Shown piece by piece: positions 17,841-27,174 of a stretch of DNA of 64,000 nt. The translations under genes were made by a program, and so were the position numbers. This DNA is from PXAP01 sp046483315 (GTDB lineage Bacteria; Bacteroidota; Bacteroidia; Bacteroidales; PUMT01): the NCBI GenBank assembly GCA_046483315.1, contig JAWODJ010000075.1:19833-83832 (forward strand), written 5' to 3'. The notes under the pieces are model-generated. The model did not search any database. It had not been told where the DNA came from and saw nothing but the letters and a program-made list of their open reading frames with translations. Within the stretch, counting starts at the first letter, position 1. The number at the start of each line of letters is the position of its first letter.

Positions 17841-19175
17841 TTAACGTCCCATCATCGGCATATCCTTCATCATTTTCCCTCCTTTTTTGCCACTGGTCAT
17901 CATCTTCATCATTTTACGGGTTTCATCAAACTGTTTTATCAGCCTGTTCACCTCCTGTATGGTTGTACCGCTCCCATCGGCAATTCTTTTTCTTCTGCTT
18001 CCGTTGATAATTGCAGGGTTGTTTCTTTCATCGGGAGTCATTGATTTTATAATTGCTTCAATTCCCTTAAATGCATCATCATCAATATCAAGATTTTTCA
18101 TTGCCTTGCCGACACCGGGTATCATACCGGCAAGTTCCTTCAGATTGCCCATCTTTTTGATCTGTTGTATCTGGGAAATAAAATCATCAAAGTTGAACTG
18201 ATTTTTTGCTATCTTCTTATGCAGTTTTCTTGATTCGGCTTCATCAAACTGTTCCTGAGCACGTTCCACCAAAGTCACTATATCTCCCATACCCAGGATC
18301 CGGTCAGCCATTCTTTCAGGGTGAAACACATCAATGGCATCCGGCTTTTCGCCTGAACCTATAAATTTTATCGGTTTATTGACTACGGAACGTATTGAGA
18401 GCGCCGCACCTCCCCTAGTATCACCATCCATCTTTGTAAGAACAACGCCATCAAAATCAAGCCTGTCATTAAAAGCTTTTGCAGTATTTACCGCATCCTG
18501 TCCGGTCATGGCATCCACAACGAACAGTATCTCATGAGGTTCAACAGCCTTTTTTACGGAAGCAATCTCGTTCATCATCTGTTCATCCACTGCGAGCCTT
18601 CCCGCAGTATCAATTACAACAAGGTTATATCCCTGTTGCCTTGCATATTTAACGGCTGCCCTGGCAATTTTTACTGGCTGCTGATTCCCCTCCTCCGTAT
18701 ATACAGGAACATCAACCTGCTCCCCGAGTATCTTAAGCTGTTCTATAGCAGCAGGACGATATACGTCACCGGCCACCAGAAGTGGACTTTTTCCTTTTTT
18801 TGATTTAAGGAAATTGGCAAGCTTGGCTGAAAATGTAGTCTTGCCTGACCCCTGGAGACCTGCAATCAGTATGATTGCAGGATTTGGCTTAATATTGACA
18901 TCTTCCATCTCCCCTCCCATAAGGGAAGCAAGCTCATCATGAACAATCTTGACAAGCATTTCACCGGGTTTTACAGATGCAAGAACATTTTGTCCAAGAG
19001 CCTTTTCCTTAACCGTATCAGTAAAATTTTTGGCTATCTTATAGTTAACATCGGCATCAAGAAGCGCCCTTCTCACCTCTTTCAGGGTTTCTGCCACGTT
19101 TATTTCAGAAATAGTGCCCTCACCCTTCAGAAGTTTAAAGGAACGTTCAAGCTTTTCAGTAAGGTTTTCAAACAT
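17841..19175 (-). CDS. ffh: signal recognition particle protein Ffh
   Basis: A 444-residue SRP54 GTPase that binds signal sequences and SRP RNA and targets nascent membrane proteins to FtsY. It has the N domain (1-90), G1 loop GLQGSGKTT (106-114), DTAGRL, TKMDGDTRGG and GSGEKPD, and a Met-rich M domain ending in KKGGKMMKDMPMMGR. It is first in a probable ffh-folD unit, with a matching promoter about 30 bases upstream. Confidence 0.96.
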   Translation of the reverse strand: MFENLTEKLERSFKLLKGEGTISEINVAETLKEVRRALLDADVNYKIAKNFTDTVKEKALGQNVLASVKPGEMLVKIVHDELASLMGGEMEDVNIKPNPAIILIAGLQGSGKTTFSAKLANFLKSKKGKSPLLVAGDVYRPAAIEQLKILGEQVDVPVYTEEGNQQPVKIARAAVKYARQQGYNLVVIDTAGRLAVDEQMMNEIASVKKAVEPHEILFVVDAMTGQDAVNTAKAFNDRLDFDGVVLTKMDGDTRGGAALSIRSVVNKPIKFIGSGEKPDAIDVFHPERMADRILGMGDIVTLVERAQEQFDEAESRKLHKKIAKNQFNFDDFISQIQQIKKMGNLKELAGMIPGVGKAMKNLDIDDDAFKGIEAIIKSMTPDERNNPAIINGSRRKRIADGSGTTIQEVNRLIKQFDETRKMMKMMTSGKKGGKMMKDMPMMGR

Positions 19176-19203
19176 TTGAAATCATTTTTATCTGTTAATT
19201 CCA

Positions 19204-19235
19204 CAAAAATAATTAATATAACCGCGTTTGCCAAT
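19204..19235 (-). promoter_or_regulatory. ffh promoter
   Basis: On the minus strand: ATTG (19235-19232), 20-base spacer, TATTTTTG (19211-19204), a good Bacteroidota -33/-7 pair. The ffh start codon follows 28 bases later. Confidence 0.6.
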
Positions 19236-19322
19236 TTTTATCTCCCCGGGAGACAATCAATTATCCCCTTAACGGGGAAAACGGGGCCACATTATTAATA
19301 ATTCAGAAGAACAAGGTTTTCC

Positions 19323-21113
19323 CTACATCTTATCAGGAACTTCAATTCCCAGCAGCCCCATACCCTTTTTTATCACACTGCCGGTCAATTCAGTCAGTAA
19401 CAGCCGGAAATTCCTCGAAGCCATGTTTGATTCCCTGATAACAGGATGGTCATGATAAAACTGGTTATATTCCTTTGCCATATCATATACAAGATTTGCT
19501 ATAAGAGCCGGACTGCAGCTTCTTCCCGCTTCCCTGACAACCAGGGGAAAATCATGAATCAATGCAGCCACACGTGTCTCCTTCCCGCTTAAAGAAATAT
19601 CCTGTAATTCATAATCACCGGTTGCAATACCCTGCTCTTCAGCTTTCCTGAGCAATGAACATATTCTGGCATACGTATACTGGATAAAGGGTCCGGTATT
19701 GCCGTTAAAATCGATCGATTCTTCGGGATTAAAAACCATGTTTTTTTTAGGATCCACTTTTAATATGAAATATTTCAATGCCCCCATCCCGATGGTTTTT
19801 ACAATTTCCTCCCTTTCACCTTCATTCAGTCCGTCAAGCTTGCCAAGCTCCAGCGAAAGTCTGCCGGCTGTCTCTGTCATTTCATCAATCAGATTATCGG
19901 CATCCACAACTTTACCCTCACGGGATTTCATTTTACCCGAAGGAAGCTCCACCATGCCATAGGATATATGCTCAATGGAACGGGCCCAGTCATAACCAAG
20001 CTCATCAAGTATTAAGGAAAGCACTTTAAAGTGATAATCCTGCTCATTGCCAACAACATAATACATTTTATCAGCATTGTAATCCTTCTGCCTCAAAACA
20101 GCAGTCCCCAAATCCTGTGTAATATAAACAGATGTTCCGTCTGAGCGAAGCAATAACTTCTCATCCAGTCCCCTGTCAGTAAGATCAGCCCAGACTGATC
20201 CGTCCTCTTTTTTCTTTAAAACTGACCTGTTCAGTCCGTCCTCTACAATTTTTTTTCCCTCGTGATATGTTTCAGACTCATAATATATTTTGTCAAAAGA
20301 AACTCCGAGTCTTTTATAGGTTACATCAAACCCGTCATAAACCCATCCGTTCATACGTTTCCACAGGTCCGTCACCTCCGGGTCATCCGATTCCCATTTT
20401 CTGAGCATCTCACGGGCTTCTTCAATAAGCGGGGCTTCCATCCTGGCCTGATCCTCTTTCATGCCCCCCTTAACAAGTGAATCCACTTCCTTCCTGTATT
20501 CTTTTTCAAACATAACATACATATCACCCACAAAGTGGTCACCTTTTATACCTGTATTATCCGGAGTCCTGTTATTGCCCCATTTTTGCCAGGCAAGCAT
20601 GGTTTTACAGATATGTATTCCACGGTCATTGACAAGGTTAACCTTTTTTACTTCCTTTCCATTGGCTTCAATTATTCTGGAAATACTGTATCCTAAAAGA
20701 TTATTGCGTATATGACCGAGATGAAGGGGCTTATTTGTATTTGGAGATGAAAACTCAACCAGGACAGTTTCCCTTTTATCGTGCTGTTTGACAAATCCAT
20801 AGTCAGTATTTGCAGCAGATTCCTTTATAAACCGCGTCCAGTAAGAAGATTCAAGTACAAGATTAAGAAAACCCTTTATTACATTATAATCAGTAACTTC
20901 CGGTAAAGAACTGAGATAATTTCCAAGTTCCTCTCCTGCTTCAGCAGGGGATTTTTTCATAAGCCTGATAAGAGGGAACACCACCAGGGTTACATCACCC
21001 CTGAACTCTTTTCTGGTTTTCTGAAGCTGTATAAGTGAACTGTCAGGCTCAGGAAGGTTCTTTTGGGCAAAAAAACCCTTAACGGCAACGGCAATTATAT
21101 TTTCAATTCTCAT
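19323..21113 (-). CDS. argS: arginyl-tRNA synthetase
   Basis: A 596-residue class I aminoacyl-tRNA synthetase. The N-terminal Arg-tRNA additional domain (1-105) precedes the HIGH-type motif HLGHIRNN within SSPNTNKPLHLGH, followed by the KMSKS-like loop GKMKSREGK and the C-terminal DALR anticodon-binding domain ending LGIEVPDKM. Length and order are standard. It lies upstream of ffh on the same strand, separated by 147 bases with its own hairpins (TCTCCCCGGGAGA at 19241-19253 and CCCC...GGGG at 19265-19277) that may end argS transcription. Confidence 0.96.
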   Translation of the reverse strand: MRIENIIAVAVKGFFAQKNLPEPDSSLIQLQKTRKEFRGDVTLVVFPLIRLMKKSPAEAGEELGNYLSSLPEVTDYNVIKGFLNLVLESSYWTRFIKESAANTDYGFVKQHDKRETVLVEFSSPNTNKPLHLGHIRNNLLGYSISRIIEANGKEVKKVNLVNDRGIHICKTMLAWQKWGNNRTPDNTGIKGDHFVGDMYVMFEKEYRKEVDSLVKGGMKEDQARMEAPLIEEAREMLRKWESDDPEVTDLWKRMNGWVYDGFDVTYKRLGVSFDKIYYESETYHEGKKIVEDGLNRSVLKKKEDGSVWADLTDRGLDEKLLLRSDGTSVYITQDLGTAVLRQKDYNADKMYYVVGNEQDYHFKVLSLILDELGYDWARSIEHISYGMVELPSGKMKSREGKVVDADNLIDEMTETAGRLSLELGKLDGLNEGEREEIVKTIGMGALKYFILKVDPKKNMVFNPEESIDFNGNTGPFIQYTYARICSLLRKAEEQGIATGDYELQDISLSGKETRVAALIHDFPLVVREAGRSCSPALIANLVYDMAKEYNQFYHDHPVIRESNMASRNFRLLLTELTGSVIKKGMGLLGIEVPDKM

Positions 21114-21151
21114 TGGAACAGGCTGAAATCAATTGGCATTATTAAAAAATG

Positions 21152-21159
21152 CAAAGATA
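21152..21159 (-). promoter_or_regulatory. likely argS -7 element
   Basis: TATCTTTG on the minus strand, 38 bases before the argS start, fits TAnnTTTG. No TTTG stands at 19-20 bases upstream, so the call rests on the -7 box alone. Confidence 0.4.
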
Positions 21160-21258
21160 AAAAGAAACCCTGTAAATCCATCCTGAATTATCAGGGAGGA
21201 ATACAAATCATAACTGTCCAGTGTACATAAAAGATTACCTGGCAATATCTCTTTAAAA

Positions 21259-21287
21259 TAAAAAAGGCCGTCCCTTAAAGACAGCCT
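21259..21287 (-). terminator. Rho-independent terminator of the WM-repeat protein gene
   Basis: On the minus strand AGGCTGTC (21287-21280) pairs with GACGGCCT (21272-21265), 8 bp including one G-T, across a 7-base loop, followed at once by a T-run. It stands 26 bases after the stop codon at 21313. One of the clearest terminators in the window. Confidence 0.8.
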
Positions 21288-21312
21288 CCGCCTCCGATAT
21301 ATATTTCTTAAT

Positions 21313-21801
21313 TCAGACTCCTGTATTCCATCTTCCGGTATCTTTCATCCAGTCATACAAATTGATAGTATTCATATTCCTTCTATATCTGTCAATTTCA
21401 GCACAATCAGGCATTTGTTTAATATTCCACCGCTCAAAGTTTAACATCCAGTCTTCCACCTCAGGTGCTTCTTCATAAACCGTCTCGTTAAAGTCCGCTT
21501 CAAACACGAATGAATTCCAGTAAGATGCATTCATCATCCAGTCCTCAATCTCAATACTGCTCTCATCTATATAATCTTCAAATGAATACCAGTATGTTAT
21601 ATCATGCATCCAGTTCTCAATACCGGTTTCCGTTTCAGTTTCATAGTCCGCATAAAATTCCACAATAACCCTGGTAATTTCTTCTTCACCGATTATTTCT
21701 CCAGTCCCGTTATGTGCATAAAGACTGGTAAAGCTCAGAAGTGTTGCAAATATTAATGCACTTAAGTAATTTTTGTTCAGGTAAGTTTTTACAGTTTTCA
21801 T
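21313..21801 (-). CDS. small secreted protein with repeated W-M-x5-W motifs
   Basis: A 162-residue acidic protein with a signal peptide (residues 1-29, ending SLYAHNG). The mature part has four copies of a Trp-Met motif: ENWMHDITYW, EDWMMNASYW, EDWMLNFERW and YDWMKDTGRW, that is [ED/Y]-[DN]-W-M-x5-W, spaced 23-37 residues apart and separated by acidic linkers. Similar short secreted proteins with Trp-Met repeats occur in Bacteroidota, with no known function that I can name. It has its own terminator and sits alone, so it is a single-gene unit. Confidence 0.7.
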   Translation of the reverse strand: MKTVKTYLNKNYLSALIFATLLSFTSLYAHNGTGEIIGEEEITRVIVEFYADYETETETGIENWMHDITYWYSFEDYIDESSIEIEDWMMNASYWNSFVFEADFNETVYEEAPEVEDWMLNFERWNIKQMPDCAEIDRYRRNMNTINLYDWMKDTGRWNTGV

Positions 21802-22112
21802 TTTTATTTATATTTTAAAGTAAGTTATTTTTTATGTTATTCTGACATTGTAATTATAACTGATAAACAGATATAAATTCTTTTTGTTCAAAAAAATAAT
21901 ACTTAAAGTTAAACAAAAAACAATTTTAATTCCTGTTAGTGCAAAAATAAGCATTATAAACGTTACTTAGAATCTTTTTAAATAAGTTTAACAAACCTTA
22001 CAATACAGGTCTTATATTGACTTTTGCATTATTCTTGCATTTAATCTATTTTATCTGCTATTTTGTCTGATCAAAACAGAGACTGAAACCTTCCAGTTAA
22101 CAAGATGATATA
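21802..22112. other. 311-bp divergent intergenic region
   Basis: AT-rich spacer between the minus-strand WM-repeat gene and the plus-strand glycosyltransferase gene. No open frame, strong hairpin or full promoter pair recognised on either strand. Confidence 0.4.
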
Positions 22113-23231
22113 GTGCTCAAAAAGCGTGTTATTGTATCGGCAACAAATGATCTTGCAACCGACCAGAGGCTGAAGCGCCACTGCAGTGCATTGAACAGTG
22201 AGGGCTATGATGTTCTTCTAACGGGAAGGATCCTTCCCGGAAGCCTCTCAGTTGATAACCGGCCATATAAAACAAGACGCGTAAAGCACTGTTTTAACAA
22301 AGGAGTGTTTTTCTACGCAGAATACAATATCCGGCTATTTATTTTTCTTATATTCAGCAGGTTTGATATCATTCATGCCAATGACCTCGACACTCTTCCG
22401 GCTTGCTTCCTGGGTTCTCTTATTAAAGGCAAAACACTGGTGTACGACAGCCATGAATATTTTACCGAAGTACCGGAACTCTCGGCCCGCCCCGTAGTGA
22501 AAAAGATTTGGGAAACAATTGAAAAGCTTATATTTCCAAAACTGAAACATATTATTACGGTCACTCCTTCAATAGCATCGGAGTATCAAAAAAAATACGA
22601 TAAGAATATTCACGTGATAAGAAATGTGCCGGAAAAGATATGCCGTAAAACCGGGGTGTCGGCTGAGAATTTCGGACTTCCGTCAAAAAAGAAACTTGTT
22701 ATACTGCAGGGAACAGGGATCAACATTGACAGGGGAGCTGAAGAAGCGGCCAGTGCAATGAATTTTGTTGATAATACAGTGCTGGTAATTGCAGGAAGCG
22801 GCGATGCATTACCAAAATTAAAAGATAAAATATCAGGCAGTTCCCTGAGCGAAAAAGTCTTTTTCATTCCTCCATTGCCATATGAAGAACTGATGCAACT
22901 TACAGCCATTTGCGATGCAGGACTTTCACTGGACAAAAAAAGTAACCTGAACTACCGTTACAGTCTGCCCAACAAACTCTTCGACTATATAATGGCCGGG
23001 ATCCCTGTTATAGTAACTGATCTTCCGGAATTACGGAATATTGTTGAAAAATATAAAATAGGCCTTATAACCGGAGATTGTTCCCCGGAAGGGATAGCAG
23101 AAAAAATTAACACCCTCCTTTTCAGGATACCCGCCGAACACTGGAGAATAAACCTGAAAAAAGCCGCAGATGAACTTAACTGGGATAATGAAAAACATGT
23201 ATTACTATCTTTATACAGGGATATTCACTAA
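22113..23231 (+). CDS. glycosyltransferase family 4 protein
   Basis: A 372-residue GT-B type glycosyltransferase. The N-terminal acceptor domain has DLATDQRLKRH and the typical DIIHANDLDTL and YDSHEYFTEVPEL segments. The C-terminal nucleotide-sugar domain has VILQGTGINIDRG, LVIAGSGD and SLPNKLFDYIMAGIPVIVTD. It transfers a sugar to a surface glycan or lipid; donor and acceptor are unknown. The start is a GTG at 22113; no better ATG is nearby. It is not inside a polysaccharide cluster. Confidence 0.85.
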   Translation: MLKKRVIVSATNDLATDQRLKRHCSALNSEGYDVLLTGRILPGSLSVDNRPYKTRRVKHCFNKGVFFYAEYNIRLFIFLIFSRFDIIHANDLDTLPACFLGSLIKGKTLVYDSHEYFTEVPELSARPVVKKIWETIEKLIFPKLKHIITVTPSIASEYQKKYDKNIHVIRNVPEKICRKTGVSAENFGLPSKKKLVILQGTGINIDRGAEEAASAMNFVDNTVLVIAGSGDALPKLKDKISGSSLSEKVFFIPPLPYEELMQLTAICDAGLSLDKKSNLNYRYSLPNKLFDYIMAGIPVIVTDLPELRNIVEKYKIGLITGDCSPEGIAEKINTLLFRIPAEHWRINLKKAADELNWDNEKHVLLSLYRDIH

Positions 23232-23563
23232 TAATCAGGGTTATATGCAGTAATAAAGGACTAGCTTAAGCAGGAAATCCGTAATATCCTTAAAAATTTA
23301 AATTGTTGGTGTTATTTTTGTACCCTAAAATATTATATTGAAACGAGCCATGAGCATAATTCAACACACACAGATGATTATCCCCGGAGAGTTACATGTG
23401 ACAACTAAAAGACAAATTTTGAAACGATGAATCCCCATGATACTGAGTATCAAAAAAAATGATAAATAAAACAAGGGGATCCATCGGCCTTGAAATACTG
23501 TATATGAATAACCTTGTATACATAATTAATTGATTATTATCTTAATTAACCTATTTTATATAG
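23232..23563. other. 332-bp intergenic region with a structured element
   Basis: No gene seen. It holds a TATTTTTG -7-like box (23313-23320) and, 100 bases further on, a nested inverted repeat (23425-23486): 12-base arms (11 of 12 pairing) around a small perfect hairpin. Both lie upstream of the thiol-disulfide protein gene and would fall in its 5' leader if the box is its promoter. Confidence 0.45.
23425..23486 (+). repeat. nested inverted repeat in the leader of the thioredoxin-like gene
   Basis: Outer arms CGATGAATCCCC (23425-23436) and GGGGATCCATCG (23475-23486) pair at 11 of 12 positions. Inside lies GATAC-TGA-GTATC (23439-23451), a perfect 5-bp hairpin. The distal arm ends 78 bases before the start codon. 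It could be an RNA leader structure or a decayed small repeat element. Confidence 0.5.
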
Positions 23564-24973
23564 ATGAAAAGAATAAGATCTTTTACCATTCTGCTTATAT
23601 TACTTATCACATCAGGCACCCAGGTATTATCTTCCGGCTATAATATCAAAGTCAGGATAGAAGGGCTTCAGGACACAACCCTGATGCTGGCATATCATTT
23701 TGGCAACAGAAAATATATCAAAGACACCATAATGGTTGACTCCAAAGGTGCCGGCGTTTTCAGCGGAGATGAAGAACTGCCCGGGGGGATATACCTTGTG
23801 GTTATGCCGGAGATGGATTACTTTGAAATACTTGTCGACCGTGAACAGGAATTCAGCATTGAAACCACCCTGAATGATCCGGTAATGAATATGGAGGTGA
23901 AAGGCTCTGAAGAAAATGACCAGTTTTTTGCTTATCACCGGTTCATGAATGAAAAGCAATCCGCCTCATCTGCCCTGCAGGAAAGAATAGAGAGGAACCG
24001 GAATAATCCTGACTCCATGAAATACCTGCAGGAACGGGGAAGGGCGCTGGACAGAGAAGTTCAGGAGTACTGGAAATCAATTACACAAAACAACCGCGGA
24101 GATCTTCTTGCCAACCTGATCAATGCCATGCGAAACCCGGATGTTCCGGAATTTGATATACCTGCCGGTACCGAAAACCCCGATTCAGTAAGATGGACTA
24201 TGGGATATGATTATAACAGGAAACATTATTTTGATAATATTGACTTTTCCGATGAGAGACTTCTCAGAACCCCTGTACTGCATAATAAGCTGGAACATTT
24301 TTTCACCCGGGTAATAATGCAGAATCCGGATTCAGTTATTCAGGAAGCCATAAGGGTGGTTGAACTCTCCAAAGCCAACGACAGGGTTTTTCAGTATGTA
24401 CTTGTTTACCTTCTGAACCATTATGAGCAATCAAATATTATGGGACTCGATGAGGTGTTTGTTGAACTGGCCGAAAAATATTACCTGAGCGGCGAAGCTT
24501 TCTGGGTAACGGAAGAGACAACTGCCAAACTTCGTGAAAGGGTTGAACGAATAAAACCTAACCTTATCGGCCGTACCGCTGCAGATATGAACATGAGAAC
24601 ACCAGAGGGCAGCTTTGTGAGTCTTCACGACACTGATGCAGAATATATTATCGTCTATTTTTTTGAGCCGGACTGCGGACATTGCAAGGTTGTAACTCCC
24701 AGACTGAATAAACTTTATAATGAATATAAAGACAGCGGACTAAAGGTATTTGCAGTCTATATCTACGGAGACACAGAAGAATGGACGGATTATATCAGCA
24801 ACAACAACCTTGACTGGATCAACGTTTATGATCCGCAGAACAAAACCAGTTTCCGCCATAATTATGACATATACAGCACCCCTACAATCTATATTCTCGA
24901 TTCGGAAAAAACAATCATTGCCAAGCGCGTGGGTATAGAAACGATAGAGCAGATGGTTGAGGAACTTTTATAA
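23564..24973 (+). CDS. periplasmic thioredoxin-like protein (TlpA type, DUF4369/DUF5106)
   Basis: A 469-residue protein. The signal peptide covers residues 1-24. Residues 27-125 look like the DUF4369 beta domain, 130-330 like the helical DUF5106 region, and 330-465 are a thioredoxin fold with the active site PDCGHC (Cys371, Cys374). Such proteins are common in Bacteroidota and act as periplasmic thiol-disulfide reductases of the TlpA/ResA kind. It converges on sucD, 36 bases between stops. Confidence 0.82.
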   Translation: MKRIRSFTILLILLITSGTQVLSSGYNIKVRIEGLQDTTLMLAYHFGNRKYIKDTIMVDSKGAGVFSGDEELPGGIYLVVMPEMDYFEILVDREQEFSIETTLNDPVMNMEVKGSEENDQFFAYHRFMNEKQSASSALQERIERNRNNPDSMKYLQERGRALDREVQEYWKSITQNNRGDLLANLINAMRNPDVPEFDIPAGTENPDSVRWTMGYDYNRKHYFDNIDFSDERLLRTPVLHNKLEHFFTRVIMQNPDSVIQEAIRVVELSKANDRVFQYVLVYLLNHYEQSNIMGLDEVFVELAEKYYLSGEAFWVTEETTAKLRERVERIKPNLIGRTAADMNMRTPEGSFVSLHDTDAEYIIVYFFEPDCGHCKVVTPRLNKLYNEYKDSGLKVFAVYIYGDTEEWTDYISNNNLDWINVYDPQNKTSFRHNYDIYSTPTIYILDSEKTIIAKRVGIETIEQMVEELL

Positions 24974-25009
24974 AGCAGCAGGTGACAGTACAGAGAACCT
25001 GATTTCCGG

Positions 25010-25882
25010 TCACTTTTTCAGCAGTGAGGCCATTGTACTGCCTATATCTGCCGGAGATTCAACGACGCTTATTCCGCATTCACTCATTATCTTCATTTTA
25101 GCAGCAGCAGTATCATCGCTGCCCCCTATAATTGCTCCTGCATGGCCCATACGGCGGCCTTTGGGGGCTGTCTGGCCGGCAATAAACCCAACTACGGGCT
25201 TTGTACCGTTTTCTTTAATCCATAAAGCAGCTTCTGCCTCCATACCGCCGCCAATTTCACCTATCACTATTATGCCCTCGGTTTCAGGATCATCCATAAG
25301 TAATTTGACTGCATCAAGTGTAGTGGTTCCGATCACAGGATCACCACCAATACCTATGCAGGTGGACTGGCCCAGGCCTGTTTTGGTAATCTGATCTACT
25401 GCCTCGTAGGTAAGGGTGCCCGAACGGGAAACAATGCCCACACAGCCTTTCTCATGAATAAAACCGGGCATAATTCCCACCTTGGCTTCACCGGGGGTAA
25501 TGACTCCCGGACAGTTGGGTCCTATAAGCCTTGTTTTACGGCTTCTAAGGTACTCTTTCACTTTAACCATATCAAGCACAGGGATGCCTTCCGTAATGGC
25601 CACAATAAGCTTTATACCTGCTTCTGCAGCCTCCATGATTGCATCGGCAGCAAAAGCAGGCGGGACAAAAATTACTGAAGTATCAGCACCGGTCTTATCC
25701 ACAGCATCAAAAACAGTATTAAAGACAGGCCTGCCCAGGTGTTTCTGTCCGCCCTTCCCGGGTGTAACCCCTCCAACAACAATTGTTCCGTAATCAATCA
25801 TCTGTGAGGCATGAAAGCTTCCTTCACTGCCGGTGAAACCCTGAACTATGATCCGGGAATCCTTATTAACCAATACACTCAT
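25010..25882 (-). CDS. sucD: succinate--CoA ligase, ADP/GDP-forming, alpha subunit
   Basis: A 290-residue protein matching SucD from end to end: N-terminal CoA-binding Rossmann fold (VQGFTGSEGSFHASQM), VGGVTPGKGGQ, IGPNCPGVITPGEAKVGIMP, and the phosphohistidine in GHAGAIIGG about 45 residues from the end. With SucC it makes succinate and ATP from succinyl-CoA. Odd point: the beta-subunit gene sucC, usually adjacent, is not in this window. A TAGTTTTG -7-like box lies upstream on the minus strand. Confidence 0.95.
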   Translation of the reverse strand: MSVLVNKDSRIIVQGFTGSEGSFHASQMIDYGTIVVGGVTPGKGGQKHLGRPVFNTVFDAVDKTGADTSVIFVPPAFAADAIMEAAEAGIKLIVAITEGIPVLDMVKVKEYLRSRKTRLIGPNCPGVITPGEAKVGIMPGFIHEKGCVGIVSRSGTLTYEAVDQITKTGLGQSTCIGIGGDPVIGTTTLDAVKLLMDDPETEGIIVIGEIGGGMEAEAALWIKENGTKPVVGFIAGQTAPKGRRMGHAGAIIGGSDDTAAAKMKIMSECGISVVESPADIGSTMASLLKK

Positions 25883-26008
25883 TTAATGCATTTTAAGTAT
25901 GATTCAAAACTATCAGCCGAAAGGCATTACTATTTTATCTTCATTATGCCTTACAACTCCCTGAGATAATATAAAAGAAACCAAATTTAATTTTTTTTTT
26001 CACAGGCC

Positions 26009-27169
26009 TCATAATCCCAAATACTTTATTATTTCATCCGAGATCCGCTTTAAAGGCATTTTGTTCTCCCCGGCCAGTCTTCTGAGATCATCATACTCAA
26101 TCTTTGCATTAACCTGTTCACCGGCATAACTGGTAATCTTTACTTTAACGGTTCCGTAAGGAGTTTTATACGTTTTTGATTCCCGTCTAAGGATATCCCT
26201 TGATTCCCGGCGCATTCTCACGCCTATTGAAGTAGTCTCACTGAAAATAATTTTCAGAAGCGAGTCCTTGCTGTCAGGGTCCGAAAGGATGGTAAGCTTT
26301 ATACCCGGACGGTTTTTCTTCATCTGAATACTGGTAAGAAACACCTCGAGGGCGCCTTCACTGTATAACCTATCAATTATATGGTCATACCACTGCGGAT
26401 TCATGTCGTCTATATTTGTCTCGATAACATCAATTACATTTTCACCGGCATTATCTGCAGCTTGTCCCAGATATACCCTCAGCACATTGGGGTGTTCAAA
26501 ATCCCTTGTCCCTGCCCCGTAACCTATTGATTCTGTTGAAAGAGCAGGCATATCCCCGAATTTGTTTGCCAGAGTTGTAATTATAGCTGCCCCTGTGGGT
26601 GTCACAAGCTCTCCTTCCGAAGCGGTTGAATAGACCGGCACACCTTTAAGAATTTCAGCCGTAGCGGGCGCCGGTACGGGAAACTTACCATGCGAAAATG
26701 TAACAAATCCCGAACCCACGTTAAGCCGTGAACAAAAAACTTTTTCAATTCCCAGTTTTTTAAATCCTGTCAGGGCAGCAACAACATCAACAATAGTGTC
26801 AACTGCACCAATTTCATGAAAATGCACCTTTTCCAGGGGCATATTATGAATTTTAGCTTCGGCAACGGCAATTTTCAGAAAAACCTGCCTGGCTTTTTCC
26901 TTTACATCCTCATCGATCTCTGAATTGTCTACCAGTGCATACAGATCATTCAGATGGCGGTGATGTTTCTGATTACCGTATTCCACAGAGAATTTTGTCG
27001 ATGCAATATTCTGCTTGACGATTTTAGATGATTTTATCTCCACCCGTTCCAGTCCGAGTCTGCCAATCTCATCCTCAAGCTCTCCAAAATCAAGGCCCGC
27101 ATCCAGAAGCGATCCTACCAGCATATCTCCGCTGATGCCTGAAAAACAATCAAAATAAGCAATCTTCAT
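26009..27169 (-). CDS. larC: nickel insertion protein LarC (nickel-pincer cofactor synthesis)
   Basis: A 386-residue DUF111 family protein, which inserts nickel into pyridinium-3,5-bisthiocarboxylic acid mononucleotide in a CTP-dependent reaction. Family signatures: AYFDCFSGISGDMLVGSLLD at the start, HFHEIGAVDTIVD, PVPAPATAEIL, VTPTGAAI and ETNIDDMNPQ. It is encoded here as one uninterrupted frame, unlike Lactobacillus larC1/larC2, which need a programmed frameshift. Last gene of the nickel-lar operon, starting 5 bases after the larB stop. Confidence 0.93.
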   Translation of the reverse strand: MKIAYFDCFSGISGDMLVGSLLDAGLDFGELEDEIGRLGLERVEIKSSKIVKQNIASTKFSVEYGNQKHHRHLNDLYALVDNSEIDEDVKEKARQVFLKIAVAEAKIHNMPLEKVHFHEIGAVDTIVDVVAALTGFKKLGIEKVFCSRLNVGSGFVTFSHGKFPVPAPATAEILKGVPVYSTASEGELVTPTGAAIITTLANKFGDMPALSTESIGYGAGTRDFEHPNVLRVYLGQAADNAGENVIDVIETNIDDMNPQWYDHIIDRLYSEGALEVFLTSIQMKKNRPGIKLTILSDPDSKDSLLKIIFSETTSIGVRMRRESRDILRRESKTYKTPYGTVKVKITSYAGEQVNAKIEYDDLRRLAGENKMPLKRISDEIIKYLGL

Positions 27170-27174
27170 AGTTG

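Noticed and set aside
26009..27169. Programmed frameshift in larC as in Lactobacillus
   Set aside because: The gene is one open frame of 386 codons with all conserved segments.
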